From Gnetum montanum (Eukaryota; Streptophyta; Gnetopsida; Gnetales; Gnetaceae), in NCBI GenBank assembly GCA_015680685.1, contig MNCI01025069.1, positions 143,180-207,179 on the forward strand: 64,000 nt of DNA, in the 5' to 3' direction. A model generated the notes under the pieces. The model searched no databases. It was not told the DNA's origin and was given only the letters and a program-made list of their open reading frames with translations. Below, piece after piece: positions 11,083 through 24,330 of the stretch; the stretch's first letter is position 1; each line of letters opens with the position of its first letter. The position numbers and the translations under genes were made by a program.

Positions 11083-11576
11083 TTAAGATGATATTTATTT
11101 AGGCATGGATTCCAATTGTCACATGTATAGATAGGAAATTCTAATTTATTTAGTAAAAATACATTAGAAAGGAAATCAAATCTATCTTTGTGTGCATATG
11201 AAGGCATGTTTAGCTTCATTATTCTCTGTGGAAATGTTACGTTTTTATATAACAAATTTAAGTTTATATTGGTTATGCATATTTTTAAAGGTTGCTTTGA
11301 GTGTACACACTTGGATTAGAAATTGAGTGTATAGATTGGATTAGAAACTTCCTTACATTATATACAATTTCAAGTGAAATATTATACTATCATCATTCTT
11401 AAGCTTTCTTTCTTTTTGTTGTCTTATATTATTTGGTCAGTTGTTACTGCGATTGCTATTAAACTTTGAAATATTGAAGTCCATGTCCATTGCATCCTAT
11501 CTGTTATTGCACTCTCTCTGGTACTTGGAGGAGTACTTTTGGTGTTGGCTTATTCACTTCAAAACAAACGGATAGA
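11083..11576. other. AT-rich intergenic DNA
   Basis: No coding frame or repeat boundary is supported between the duplicated contig overlap and the start of the 11577 repeat. Confidence 0.4.
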
Positions 11577-12760
11577 CTAAAAAAAAAAAAAGATAAAATG
11601 AGATCATATCTAATTAGGGAAGGTTGGCAAGAGTGATCTTCTCATCTACTAATGAATTGTGATAGTAAAGATCTAGATGAATGTATGCCACTAGTTGCAA
11701 TGGAAGCTCATTCTCAACGATATTGAGCTACTTTCAAAAACTTTGTCTATGAATCCAATTTGCGTCACCAAAATGCAATATATAAGGATGAGAAGATCAA
11801 TTCATCGAGAAATTATTGCCACAAAGTATATGTTCGAATTTGGAACACAAGCAACGTGATAAATAATTGGTGGCTGTGGCCATTTTACAAATTTGGAAAT
11901 TCATGTTTCTATTATGAAATCGAGATTGATCCATTTATTATAGCCAACAATGCATGGTTTGAATGGTGGAAAGACTTTGGTCATAATCTATATGTGATGA
12001 TAGAAAATTCTTTCTCTTTTGTTGAAGGTGTAGATCATAGTGATTATTTCTTCTATACAGATCCTAGAGTTAAAAATATATACACAGGTTTGGTTGGATA
12101 AGCATAAGTTGTTACTTATTTTCCACTATAGAAAGAAGACATGTCACTTGTAGTCCATCAAGATTTGCTTTCTATCAAGTAGTGTATACAACAAACATGT
12201 GCGATATAAGTTACTATTGGTAAAACAATGTGTAGACAAATAATACAACTTCACCTTTCACATATGATTCATGCATCTTGAATATTGAACTTAGCGATGG
12301 ACTAAGATTGGAAGACTTGCAACATCCACTCCATCAAGTGTTGTTGGCAAGTCCTTATGTTGGAAATTCTTATTATGATGAAGATCCATAAACTTTAGCA
12401 TATATTATGTCTTATAATGTTAATAAAATGAGTTGCTCTTTCTCTTTATGATTATATTCCATTTGAATACTTACACTTGTTTCATATCAATCAAAATTTA
12501 GGAAAAAATAAACAAAAATATATGGAATCTGTTAGTACTATTTCCATACTAGAAGCTTACTTATTAACTTTCTTCGACAATTCTCTACAAAAAAGATATT
12601 ATGATCTTGACTACTAATAAAACCATTGTTCAAAGCATGATTTGAAAATGTCAATAGAAAGTCATAATAGCCTTCAACATTTAACAACCCAACCTAGCAT
12701 TAAATAAGAACAAGTATTAACAAATTTTTAACATTAATGATGATAAATTATACATAGTCA
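11577..12760 (+). repeat. Long direct repeat, copy 1
   Basis: Begins with an A-run and ataaaatgag, and is similar along its length to 33936-35520 in the same orientation. The shared tail (agtcataatagcctt...aacatttaacaa) is at 12660-12700 here and 35410-35450 there. Copy 2 carries an extra stretch at about 34850-35220. The two copies lie on either side of the Helitron relic. Whether they are ends of one element, two dispersed copies or a segmental duplication cannot be decided here. Confidence 0.65.
11598..12391 (+). pseudogene. Unrecognised reading frame of about 250 codons, copy 1
   Basis: The frame starts at ATG 11598, closes at TAA 12389-12391 and is broken by a TGA about 13 codons in, one more stop, and a frameshift near 12085 where four bases present in copy 2 are missing. 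The translation is rich in Trp, Phe and Tyr (NWWLWPF, NAWFEWW, HSDYFFY) and later has TIERRHVTCSP and LEDLQHPLHQVLLASPY. The same protein frame, with matching end points, is found at 33957-34753. Two copies that keep the same frame point to a real ancestral protein. I do not recognise the family. Confidence 0.55.
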
Positions 12761-13400
12761 ATCTCCTATATGTCTTTGGTGCTTGTGAATGTGATTTTTA
12801 TAATACTAAAATATATTTTACATGCAATATACTTGTTGTTCATGTAGTCATTTAAGTAATGAGACTATTTTTTTGGTGAAATATTGTAGGTACTATAAGT
12901 TATTAGAGCTACTAGTATTTGAAACACAAATTTTTCAAAAGAATTTTCATTAATAAGATAGTTGAATATATCAAAAACTAGGTATGCAATAAAGAAATAT
13001 TTCCTGTAGAATGGAATTGTGATTTTTAATTATTACAAATAATAGTGTTACTTTGACAAGATTATAAATATAGTAAAAGTGAAATATCAAATAATATTAT
13101 GTGTGCTAAAAGAACAAAATATTTTCATGTATATAAAAAAATAAAAAGAAATAGCATGAATAATGAAGAGTTAGAAGCACTAAGAAAACGTGAAAGAATT
13201 TACAAATATAATATAAGAAAATGACAAAAACTAATAACTAACACTAATGACAGCTCACCCTTTATGCCAATGTAAAGAGAAGAGATTAAACTAAATAATG
13301 TCACATTAGCATACTCTAATGATCAAATAAGTTTACAAAAACTTAAAAAATTATACAAACTCAACCAAACCATGCAAAAAATATGCTTTCAAAAAAATTA
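12761..13400. other. AT-rich Helitron 5' flank or upstream region
   Basis: No frame is supported. It lies between the repeat and the first recognisable Helitron protein segment, so it may contain the Helitron 5' end, but no convincing 5'-TC terminus can be pinned down. Confidence 0.35.
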
Positions 13401-13599
13401 GAAAATTTTAAATATGAAGACAAACAAAATATTAGAAATTCTCAATTAAGATATCAAAATAGTCTTGAAATTGTTACAAATGAATTTGAATAACACATGT
13501 AATTAAAAAAAAATTGGCAATGTTATGTACCAAGAAAAATAGCATATTCAAATGTCAAAGATGTAAAAAAGAGAACTATCCTAAACATTTTTTTTATAT

Positions 13600-15208
13600 C
13601 AAATAATATGAATCCTAGAGAACAACCATGTGAACTTCAAGTGTAAACCCATGTTGAAGAAATGTTAATTGCAAGGCTCAATCCCATAATTCAAGTTACA
13701 CATGCTTGTGGAGGTTAACTAAAATATAAAGGTCATATAATAAGCTTTCCACAACATGTAAAAGAGGTAGCAAAAAACCTACTTCAAAAATTAAAAGAAT
13801 TACCATTGATTATTGTTCAAAGAGAAGATCATTTCAGTGGAACATATGATTTTATTGTTGACGAAGCAAGAGTACTGGCAGCATTAAAATTTAAAATTCA
13901 TAATGATAAGTTTTACAAAGATGTTGAAATAGATTTGGAAAGTATTGAAGAACTTCCAAAAAATAATGATGTAAGATTCACTAATAAAGTGCAAATAATT
14001 AATATTAATGAATTAGAAGATGAATCAAATATAATAAGTAATGATGATTATGAAGAACTTTATGATGAAAGTATACTTACATTATCTACAATTACGAATA
14101 CAATTGACTCTAAAACAAAGAATGATCTCATTTAAGATTGGCTTAACTTACATAAAATTAAAGTTACAGAAAGTATTAATTGGACAACAATAGATAAAAC
14201 TCCATCAAATGAATATTTTTATTCTAACTTATTTGATATGGCCTTCTCTACTCTCTTTCCTACAAGAAAATGTAATTTCTATGACTTAAGGACTAAGCAA
14301 ATTCAATTACATGAATATGCAAAACATATTTTGTTGTACAAAGATGGAAGATTTGCAAGAAATCCTAGATTTAGATACTATATTTTTGACATGATTAGGA
14401 GACATCGTGCACAAAACATAGCCTCAATTTTCATTAAAAAAAATTTAAATCAAATGCCAATGCATATCAATGAGTTAAAAGAATGATTACTCAAGAATTC
14501 AAACAAGAGTTTCGCTAATGAAATCGTATGATTTAGTTCTACTTTGTGAGGTACATGAGCTTACTAGTCAAAATGTTGCTCACAGTTAATATCAATGTTG
14601 AATCAAATTAGATCTCCTACCATATTTTTCATGTTTAAGTGCTACTAATATCCATTGGCTTGACTTACACAAACATCTGACAAGAGTTGCAAACAAAAAT
14701 GATTTACAACAAAGTAAACAACAAATGGTCATTGAAAACCCTCATGTGGTAACACAATATATGTATTACTAATACCAAGTTTTTATGAAAGAGATTTTGA
14801 AGAAAGACATAAAAGTGATTGACTACTAGTCAAGGTACGAATGGCAACATCAAGGGTCTCCTCACATACATGGCTTTTTGTGGATAGAAAATGCTCCAAA
14901 TACAAACATAATTAATTGATATGATGAGGATGAAGTCAACAAGATAAAATCTTTCATAGATGATTTTGTACATGCATGGAACCCTCGATTTGCCACTGTA
15001 ATGCCATCTTTTGAGGTATCAAATAAGTACACTCCATTGTTATTGATGTTGATATTGTGTTAGATTTGATATTGATTTTGCAAATAAATATATATACATG
15101 AAAATAATTCAAATATGTGTCACCCATCATCATATGATAAAGAAGCAATATTCACTAAAGATGTCGATGAAGATTACATAGAACTAATTAACTCAATTCA
15201 AAGACATT
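13600..15208 (+). pseudogene. Helitron RepHel protein, N-terminal half
   Basis: Matches Helitron replicases segment by segment: HVEEMLIARLNPI (about 13650), GHIISFPQ (about 13730), then the Helitron_like_N domain with FSTLFPTRKCNFYDLR (14240-14300), HLLYKDGRFARNPRFRY-type sequence (14310-14380) and a rolling-circle core HQGSPHIHGFLW at about 14848-14880. The two His of the HUH motif are codons 14863-14865 and 14869-14871 and are intact. Stops lie at about 13650, 14134 and 14484, and there are frameshifts between 14490 and 14820. The frame runs into the target site of element A at 15204-15208 and resumes at 25146. Confidence 0.85.
15204..15208. repeat. Target-site duplication of element A, left
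   Basis: ACATT directly precedes the TG of the left LTR and is repeated exactly at 25141-25145 after the right LTR. Confidence 0.9.
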
Positions 15209-15587
15209 TGATGAACCACAATATTGGAGCTGCGATATTGCATCCACGATATTGGATCCACGATATTGGAGCCTACCATGTGATGTCAGATACTCGATAT
15301 AGGGACCTACCTTCTTGCCTATAAATAATAGGCAAGTGCCCTTGGTTTTGCATTAGATAGTTAGTACCTTAGCCAAACTCTTTCCTTTTCTTCCTTCTAG
15401 AGTTAGAATTATTTCTGTGTGCCAACAATAGGAGTCATAAAGTGAACGGATCTTTATTCGAGCATTGTGTACCTGAGCACACCTTGTGTACGGCAATAAA
15501 GACGAACTTTATGATAAACCTTGCAGCATCCAGAATAGATTAGTTAATGTTAATTACTATTATTAAATGCTTTCTTAGTTAATTAAT

Positions 15588-15629
<42 letters not shown>

Positions 15630-16075
15630 CCTACAACTCTCCTAAGTAAATACACTTAGTACGATCACTTCAAGCATGCATGTAACACTTGGTAACCTAG
15701 TAATGATTAGCGCTTGGTAATCCTAGTAGTGTTGCACTAATTCAAGATGTGTATAGCAAGTGAGAATGGATGTTGGTGTTAGAGTTAGTTAGAACTTAGT
15801 TAATGAGTAGTTGAGATAAATTAGTCACTTAGTTATCTCTCTCCTTCCCTATTAGCATAGGACATAAAAACATAAAAGATATAAAAATCATATGCCTCAA
15901 GCTTAATTAACCATACAATCATGACATACAAGTAAGTTTGGGAAGACAATGATCAACCAACCCATCCTTCTTCCACAAAGGAGCATAAAGCACATAGTCC
16001 TTAGAATTTGACCGGATCATGCGTGAAACGCTTGTATTTATATGGTTGAGCATAGGGGTACCTTGCCACTCATCA
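15209..16075 (+). repeat. Element A 5' LTR
   Basis: Starts TGATGAACC and ends CTCATCA. It carries a TATA-like tataaata at about 15321 and aataaag-type signals near 15499. Compared with the 3' LTR it has an extra gatattg-rich duplication near its start and a CT microsatellite. A hand comparison of one stretch of about 235 bases found about 19 differences, so the insertion is old. Confidence 0.9.
15591..15626. repeat. CT microsatellite
   Basis: About 18 CT units inside the 5' LTR of element A. The matching place in the 3' LTR (about 24685) has only about five, so the run expanded after insertion. Confidence 0.95.
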
Positions 16076-16076
16076 T

Positions 16077-16094
16077 TGGCACCATTGCCAAGGA
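16077..16094 (+). promoter_or_regulatory. Primer-binding site of element A, tRNA-Asp type
   Basis: TGGCACCATTGCCAAGGA follows the 5' LTR after one base. It matches the tRNA-Asp primer site used by Athila/Tat elements (TGGCGCCGTTGCCGGGGA) except for four G-to-A changes. Confidence 0.75.
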
Positions 16095-16211
16095 CTTAGT
16101 TATTTATGTGCTAATTAGAACTTAGGAAATCATTCACATCATTGGAACGAACCCTTAGGGTTGGTTGAAAAAATAATAAACAAGAATACATTGCACACTG
16201 AACAAACAAGT

Positions 16212-18158
16212 ATGTCTCCTTCTTCGTACGAAAGTGCCTCACCTCCTAGGTTTGAAACAGGAAACAATCGATGGCATAATACACATGATGTTGATCCACC
16301 AGTCCCTCAATAGTTTCGAGTGGCATATATTCATCCTGATGAGTATATACCAAACTTCACCTTTATCTTCCATCAAGATGAACAACTGCATTAACGAGAC
16401 TTAGAAGGTAACATAGTGTTACCTCTTAATCATTTAGTCCCAAGCATGCTTCTTTGTGCTCTCACATGAATTAGCATGCCACACTTACACGAAGAATACA
16501 TTGTGTAAAAACATGACTCAAGAGAATACCATCCCATGGAGGCACAACGTCAAAGGGACTTGCAACAGGAGAGACATCATAAGTCTTTGAAGGGTAAGTG
16601 GTCCCAGGATGTCCCACATGTCTTAAGAAAAAATAAGGATGGTAAACCTGCCTCAAGTAGTTGCCCACACAACAATATTTCTTGCCTTAACTTTGGCTAA
16701 GGGGTTGTGTATCAGAATCTTCATTCCACTATTCATAACCCAAATTTTGATACCCATGGGCACAAAGGATCTAAAAAAGGGACACAGACACATGATAAAT
16801 ATTGACATTCTAATTGCAATCGTGATCGAGGCCATGACCATCGAAGAGAAGATAACAAAGACCGTTATGGTGACAGTTCCCCTTCTTCTTCACCTTCATC
16901 ATCTCCTTCACCCTCTCCTTTAGTATCTGGACGCAGTCATAAAGAAAAAGACCATGGGAATAAAGGTAGGAAAAGTGGAAGTCATAAATGAAATAGCTAG
17001 GAAAGGGGACAAGGGCACTCTAGAGAATCACAACATAGAAGAAGGGAGAGTAGGGAATAATGTAGGCATCATAGATGCCATAGACGAGACGATGACGATG
17101 AAACCCTACTCATCACTCAAAGTATGTTAGACATAATTGACGCTATTAGAATTCCAACAAGGCACTAGAAAGATAGTAGGATCAAGAGATTAGATATGAA
17201 CAATATCCCAAGATTTGAAGGGGGATACAATGCTAATCCTCAAAACCACTTACAAGCATTCCATGATGTGTGTGCCTTACAAAACATAGAGAACGAATGG
17301 AAAAAACTTAAGTTGTTCCCGCGGACACCAGTTAAAAAAGTGGAAAGCTAGTACAAGTCCTTAGAACTAGAATCCATTCGTAGGTGGAGCACCATGTTAG
17401 AATTGTACAACGATAAGTACCAAACGTACTCCCGAGTGTCCAACCTATGAAAGCAAATCCAAGGTTGGAAACAAGGAGGACATGAAACCTTGGATACTGC
17501 CATGGGCCGATACTATGCATTGTTACATTATTGTCCTGGCCATGGTTATTCGCAAAGGGATCAACTGCACCATCTCATAGATAGGCTTAGGCATGAAACA
17601 AGAAGAACCCTTGGGACTTATGCCCAAGGAAGACTATCTGAGCTTAGGTCCCATCAAATTCAAAGACTATTGGAGAAAGTTTCTAAGGAAGAAGATGAGC
17701 TACAGAAAAGAGAAAGTGTGGAAGAGTATAACTAAGATCCTTCCCTTCGGAAGAGGGGAGTAAGATTTTGTAAGGATGAAGAAGAGTCATCAGTAGAAGA
17801 GATGGTGAATAGAAAAACTTTGCCTATCCAAAAGTTGACATTAGAAGTATTAGAAAAGGTAGACCAAATGTGGGATTCCCTAGACAATAGATTTCAAACT
17901 GTTCTTAAAATAGTGGAGGAGTCTAGAGAGCAAGGTAGTGAGAAAAGAAAAAAAAAAGAAACTGAACATGCATGTAATAAGGGTAAGGGAAAAGTTGCCA
18001 TCATTGAAGAAGTTGTGGATTTAAAAATAAACAATGATAGTGGATGTGAGATATGTCAATATGACCACCCTAAGGAATGTTTCCCTATAATCTCACATCG
18101 ACAGGAGTCTGGGGTGTATGCAGTCAACCCACGATTAAACAAAAGGCAAACGCCCTGA
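16212..18158 (+). pseudogene. Element A gag region
   Basis: Begins at ATG 16212 (MSPSSYESASPP), equivalent to the element B frame at 53161. It continues with a Ser/Pro-rich, basic stretch and then a gag core at about 17100-17735 (MNNIPRFEGGYN, HLQAFHDVCALQ, a Trp-rich central part, RLRHETRRTLGTYAQGRL). The end has SGCEICQYDHPKECF at about 18035-18085, a possible metal-binding remnant. Many stops replace Gln, Trp or Arg codons. It would have encoded the particle protein. Confidence 0.8.
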
Positions 18159-18789
18159 AGGTTACTTTATCCTCAAAGTAGCCCAAGGTAGTTCCACCAA
18201 CCTTTAATGTATTATCCCAATGGCACTCCACCACAACCGATTGAGCAATATCAACAGTGGCAGCATCCACAATCATGGGGAATGCCACCACCAAGGCAAC
18301 AGTATCTTTACTGGCAACCTGACCCATATGGATATTATGTGTAGTAGCCAGTCTCTCCACGTGACTCTACTAGTCATGTTACTCCTCAACCTCACTACCA
18401 AGCTCATGAGTATTATAGGACTCCTTCTCCTAGGGGAAATGTTCCACAAACATACCACCCTTCTCATCTAGCTGCATCTCTTTCAACTATAGCTCTATTA
18501 CCACCTACTCCAGCTATGCAGGATGAAATCCCTACCTAGCCATAACAACGTAATGCCACAAGGGCTATTAACTCTCAAACTACTATTGGTTCCAACAACC
18601 ACATGAAGAAAAGACCTTTCTTTAGAACCAACAGTTCAATCAAGCCCTTGCAATCATAAGCGATTAGTTCCTTAGACGCCTCAGTATCAATCAAAACTTT
18701 AGAGCCTCCTTCAACCCAACCACCGCACTCAACGCATACAGTCATGCTAACACATGCTATCGTCAATTGAATTAAAGTTGGTCATCTTC

Positions 18790-19235
18790 CCAAGAAATTC
18801 TCTGATCCTAGGAGTCCTTTGATATACCTACAAATCATTGGAAATGAACCATGTAAGGCTCTTTTGGATTCAGGTTTTGGTGTCAATTTGATTTCTCAAG
18901 AAATGTGCAAGGCCTGGAACCTACCTCCATTGAAAAAGAGCAACATTTGTCTAGAGTTGGTCGACTAGTCCATCACTATCCCATTGGGACTAGTGGAGGA
19001 CATTGTTACCGCTGTTTGTGGGTGGTTGTATCCAACTAACTTCCTAGTGATTCAAGTGAACAATGGAAAGGGGAACTTCCCAATTATAATGGGAAGAGCA
19101 TGGCTAAGCACCATCGATGCACTCCTGGGAATCTCCGATCTTTCCATGGAAATATCAAAGGAAAACACATTCAGAAAGATCGAGAAGAAGAAAGTTCCAT
19201 GCATCGCATACAGTGACATAGGGTGTAATTACGTG
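18790..19235 (+). pseudogene. Element A aspartic protease
   Basis: Contains the retropepsin active-site triad region as ALLDSG at about 18852-18870 and a downstream FPIIMGRAWL hydrophobic/Gly motif at about 19078-19107. One in-frame TAG follows at about 18969. In life it would have cleaved the polyprotein. Confidence 0.75.
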
Positions 19236-19689
19236 CAGAGGTCATGGTTTATGCAAAGTTTAACATTGCCTGCATGTAATCAGTGTGCACAAGTGATTAA
19301 CATATAAAGATTCTTGTATGCAGTAGCCACATGATAGGAAGGAACCTGGTGGCTAACAACTAATCAAGAAAGTAGTTCAATCATATGCATGGAACCAATT
19401 GAGGGTTTGACTTGTGCTTACATCGATAGCATAGACGCATTAGAGCAAGTCCACTACTAACTTCCAAGTTTTAACCTAGAAAATATCAATTAGGGAAAGT
19501 TGGAAATCCTTGAGAAATTTAAGCAGGAGCCCCTCGATCTGAAACCATTGCTCATCGGTATGGAATACACATTTCTTAAAAATGGAAAACCAGTAATTAT
19601 TAACGCTAAGCTTACTCCACAACAAAAAGAGAGACTTCTGAAGGTAATAAATAAATGGTCAAAAGCCTTCACTTGGTCATATCTCGAAT

Positions 19690-21003
19690 TAACTAGAATA
19701 GATCCTAGGATATGCCAACATAGGATTTACATCGATCCCTCCATGAAGCCTCAAAGACAACCGCAGAGGTGATTGAACCCAAAGTTGAAGTAAGTAGTTA
19801 AGGAAGAAATCAAATAGCTTCTCAAGGCTAGGTTCATATACCCCATTTCTGATAGCGAATGGATTAGTCCCTTAGTTATTGTGCCTAAAAAGGGAGGCAA
19901 ATGGAGGATGTGCATAGATTTCAGGCTACTAAATATGGCAACATTCAAAGATCACTTTTCATTGCCATTTGTTGACCAAGTCTTAGATATTATCATAAGG
20001 CATCGCTATTGTAGTTTTCTGGATGGATATAGTAGATATAACCAAATACAAATAGCCCCAGAAGACCAAGCCAAGACTACATTCACTAGCCTTTTGGGAA
20101 CATTTACATACAAATAGATGTTGTTTGGCTTGTGTAATGCCTCTACAACATTTCAACAATTAGTTCTAAGAATATTCCAATAGTAGATAGGAAATGGTGT
20201 GAAGGTCTTTATGGACGACTTCTCCACTTATGGTGCAAACTTTGATCAAGCCTTGGATTGGTTAGAGCAAGTATTAAAAAGATGCATAGAAACCAATTTG
20301 AGGCTCAACTGGTAGAAAAGCCATTTGATGGTCCAAGAAGGTGTAGTACTAGGGCACAAAATCTCATACATAGGGATAGAGGTAGACCCCGAGAAAATCA
20401 AAGTTATCCAAGGAATTAACCATCAACCAGAAACTGTCAAAGATATTCAATCATTCCTTGGACACACTGGCTACTATAGGAGATTTATTGAGAACTTTTC
20501 AAAGGTTTCCAAATCATTGGTGAAATTAACGAAAAAGGATGTACCTTTCGAATGGACTAGGGAATGTGAACTAGCTTTCCAAACTTTAAAACAGCTAGTA
20601 CAAACACACATTCTACAAGCTCCTGACTGGTCCAAACCATTTCATATCATGATTGACGTGTCCAACTATGCCTTAGGAGTCATACTTACACATTTAGATG
20701 ACTAGAAGCACCCATATTACATCCAATGTGCAAGTAGAAGTATCACTGGTGCACAACTTAACTACACTACCATAGAGAAAGAAGTAATGACTATAGTGTT
20801 TGCACTAGAAAAGTTTAGGCACTATGTATTGGGATATAAAGTATATGTACATACAGATCATAGTGCAATTCGGTTCCTCAAGAATAAGCCAATGGTAAGC
20901 CCTCGTATCATACGATGGCTTGTAATCTTACAAGAGTTCGATCTTACGATGATTGATCGTAAAGGCACTGAGAACGTAGTTACTAATCATTTATCTCAGT
21001 TGT
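19690..21003 (+). pseudogene. Element A reverse transcriptase and RNase H
   Basis: Reverse transcriptase motifs in order: ISPLVIVPKKGGKWRMCIDF (19861-19920), SFLDGYSRYNQI (20014-20049), FTSLLGTFTYK, and the catalytic VFMDDFS with both Asp codons at 20214-20219. Connection-domain FLGHTGYYRRFIENFSK follows at about 20455. RNase H runs about 20620-21003 with IDVSNYALG (the first catalytic Asp is kept), EKEVMTIVFALEKFRHY, HTDHSAIRFL and NVVTNHLS, where the usual final Ala-Asp is Thr-Asn. Stops lie at 19770, 20117, 20180-20186 and 20313. Confidence 0.9.
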
Positions 21004-21179
21004 GATGGGACAATAAAGATGATGAGTATCCAATTTCTAATTATTTCCCTAAAGAATTCCTCTTTGCTGGTGTAGTGAATAATCAATCACTCATGGAGAC
21101 AAACTAGTACAGTAGCATTCTTACCTATCTTCTCACCCAACAAATACCACAAGAGTTAAACCTTAAGAAGAAACAACAA

Positions 21180-22440
21180 TTTCTTCACCGAGCTAAGTAC
21201 ATTATGGAGATCAATGGGAAACTTTACAAAGTGTGTTCTAATGGCTTGGTTTGATGGTGTGTTCCCGATATAGATCAACTACGAGTCCTCTAAGACACTC
21301 ATGAGGGTCCTTGTGGGGGCCATTACACTGGGAGATGAACAACCATCAAGATCTTGCTTGAAGGATATTATTGGCATACATTGTTTTAGGATGTCCATCA
21401 ATTCATCCAATCTTGTGAGTGCTATCAATGTGATGGGGGAATGACTACTAGAATGGAGGGTCCGCACCAATGGATCCAACCATTAGAACCCTTCGACATT
21501 TGGGGAATTGATTTTATGGGGACAATTACACAAATGTCCAATAGAAAAGCTTATATTATTATTACTGTTGATTACCTAAAAAAATGGGCTGAAGCAGCTA
21601 TTGTTAAGGATTGTACATCATCTACAACTACATGATTTGTGCAACAACAAATCATAAATAGGTTTGGTATGCCTCGTGCACTTATTTCAGACAATGGTAC
21701 ATACTTCATAGGTGTGAATTTTCAAAAATTAATGCAATGTTTAGTGGTTGAACACAAACTAACAACACCATACCACCCCCAAGTGAATGGTGAAGCCAAA
21801 GTCACCAATAGGGAGACTATGAAGATATTGATAAGAACTATTAGCAAGTTTAGGCGAGACTAGAGCACTAAACTGAACGATGCTCTTTGGGCATATCGCT
21901 CCACATGGAAACTCCCTACAGGCTACTCTCCCTATGAGTTAGTGTATGATAAATTATCAGTGCTTCCCATTCCAACTGAGTTCTATACACTATCCACGGC
22001 ATGTGGCCTCAACCTTGACGTTGATCTAACACAGAAACAATGGTTGGTAACCCTTAACTTGCTAGATGAAAACTGACTAGTTGCCCTATTATCTAACAAA
22101 TTACACAAGGCATTTAATAAACAATGGCATGACCTAAGAATTAGGAAAGTTAAATATCAACCTGGAGATAAGGTTCTCTACTAGAATCCCACACATGTAC
22201 CATAATGTACTAAATTTCAAACACTGTGGGAAGGACCTTATATTATTTATGCAACTTTTTCTTCAGGTGCCATGACAATATACAAACCTGAGAGCTCAAA
22301 CAAGAAGCTATTGGTCAATGTGCAACAAACCAAACTTTTCCATGAGCTTAGGACAACTAGTACACATGGTACCTTTGTTTATGGACAACCTTGCTCACTA
22401 TTTTGGATCTCATCCTTCCAAATTAGTCATGGGGGAGATG
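21180..22440 (+). pseudogene. Element A integrase
   Basis: A zinc-binding remnant is at about 21295-21440 (HEGP...CECYQCDGG). The core has FDIWGIDFMG (first Asp present), LISDNGTYF (second Asp present) and NGEAKVTN, where the catalytic Glu of the usual AEV motif reads Lys. The C-terminal part (about 22100-22330) has the GDKVLY...GPY-type fold remnants. The loss of Glu plus several stops make it dead. Confidence 0.85.
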
Positions 22441-22460
22441 GCCACCTATGCCAACAATTC

Positions 22461-24330
22461 TAGGTCCTCAGTTATTTTTGAATTTTTGTTTTACACATTT
22501 TCCTAACTTTTCTTATTTTTTTTTTACACCATCATTCATATTTTTACTATTTCTTTGTTTGCTTGATTTACTTTTATTCATCATCCAATAAGTGCTCATG
22601 ATGGTGGATTGAATTATATCATATTGATTGCTAATGTTTGGTTTTTACCTTTGAATTATGATGTTGATATTAAGGTATGGTTCTTTTGGTAAAACAAGCA
22701 ATGAGTCCATGTCGTCCACTCATCCGTACAACTCTATGATCTCATTTGGCTTTTAACTGTATAGTCCTCTTTTTCTAAGTAAACTTGTTAATGAATTGGT
22801 GGCTAGGTATTTTTCAAACCAAGGAAAGACTGAAAGGATGAAAAGGGTGTGACTTCAAGGGGATTCGATGCATTTGTGCTAGCTATTCTCTTGGCTGCTT
22901 GGATGCTTTTTCTTGGGTTTTCTGCCATTTTGACATTGTTCAAATATCAAGAAGATGAGTGAATAAAAATAAGTCTTTGCATGGTGTGGTTCTCATGCAA
23001 AAAAAAAAAAATTGTGAGAATTCAAAGCACACCCCTTAGACATAATAAAGTAATATGGATTACAAGTGCTGGTTATGGCACTAGAAAGACATGTTACCCA
23101 TGCCTGAAGGTTCCCTCTAACTAAGGCCCTTTCTTGCTTCCTGCTTCTCCATATCATTCTCCTTGGGATGGTGGTCCCTCCTTGTGGAAGCATTCTTGTT
23201 GCTTCAAGAGGATGGATTGGCCAAGTGTATTGATGCGAGGTCACTGAATGTGGTTGGTTTGAGTCCAGATTTGGAATGAGTTATACTCAGTCACATTAAC
23301 CATAAAATTTATAAGGGACTTTACACAACCTTGTTCTTGGGATTCCATTCCATTCTCTCCTCTTCATCTTTCTTTCCATTTTTCACCTCATTGCTGATTC
23401 TATCATTATTTCATTTCTGTGTTGATGCATTATTTTTCTTTGGTGAATTCTTGTGGATAATTTTTAAAATCTTGCTTCCAAATGACATTCCTAGAGCCTA
23501 TGGACTCTTTCGTTTGTGGGTTTGTCAGGGCATAAAGGGCATGAGCCTACTTTGGGGAGGATCCACTGGCATTCATTTTTGGTGCAATTATTAAGTTCTT
23601 TCCTTAAACATTCTCTGCAATAAACCATTTCTCGTTTCATCCCCATTCATGACATCTATTTTATTGGCGTTGCTATTGTTATTTTTTCCCATCTTTCTTG
23701 TTCCTCATATTTTTCCATATTATAGCTACCAAAGGTTTGCTCTTACTCGTGGGGGCCCTAGCACAAATATATCAATCTTTTCCATTCGCCTAACCCCTAC
23801 ACCTTGGGTAGTCACTAGTGATAAATCTTCGAACTAGTTTTTTCCATAACCACAACTTAGCCAATGCACCTCATATTGAGGCAAGGTATCAACTGCATTA
23901 TGGTTTATCTATCCTTGCTCATTTGTGATTGTGTTGTGTGTGCAGATGGAAATCATACAAACAATTGACTGGGCTTGGAGGAAGCACTCAAGATGGACCA
24001 GAATTGGAACATTTAAGGAGCAAGTTTGATGGCATGGCTATGGATACACAACAAAAGGCACAATCTCAGCATTGGTGGCAACACACTTCATCTCCTTTCT
24101 CTCTCTTTCTCTTCAAGCTACCAAATAAAGGCTTGGATGTCATTTATGTACGAGTGTTCACCACAATGGTCATGAACACTAATGTTGTAATATGCTTGTT
24201 GATCCATTCACTGGGCACGTCGAATCTATCATCCCATTCCACCGTCAGTTGTCAATTAGTCAATAATCCCATACCTTTACAATATTTTATAAGGAACTCG
24301 AGGATGAGTTTTCATTCAGTTGTGGGGGTA
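22461..24330 (+). other. Element A post-pol region and polypurine tract
   Basis: About 1.9 kb between integrase and the 3' LTR with no intact frame. It is recognisably similar along its length to 59120-60980 of element B, including a splice-acceptor-like gtgtgtgcag followed by ATG (23946 here, 60659 there). In Athila-type elements this place can hold an envelope-like frame, but I can see only a short hydrophobic stretch (about 23331-23590). A polypurine-like tgtgggggta abuts the LTR at 24321-24330. Confidence 0.55.
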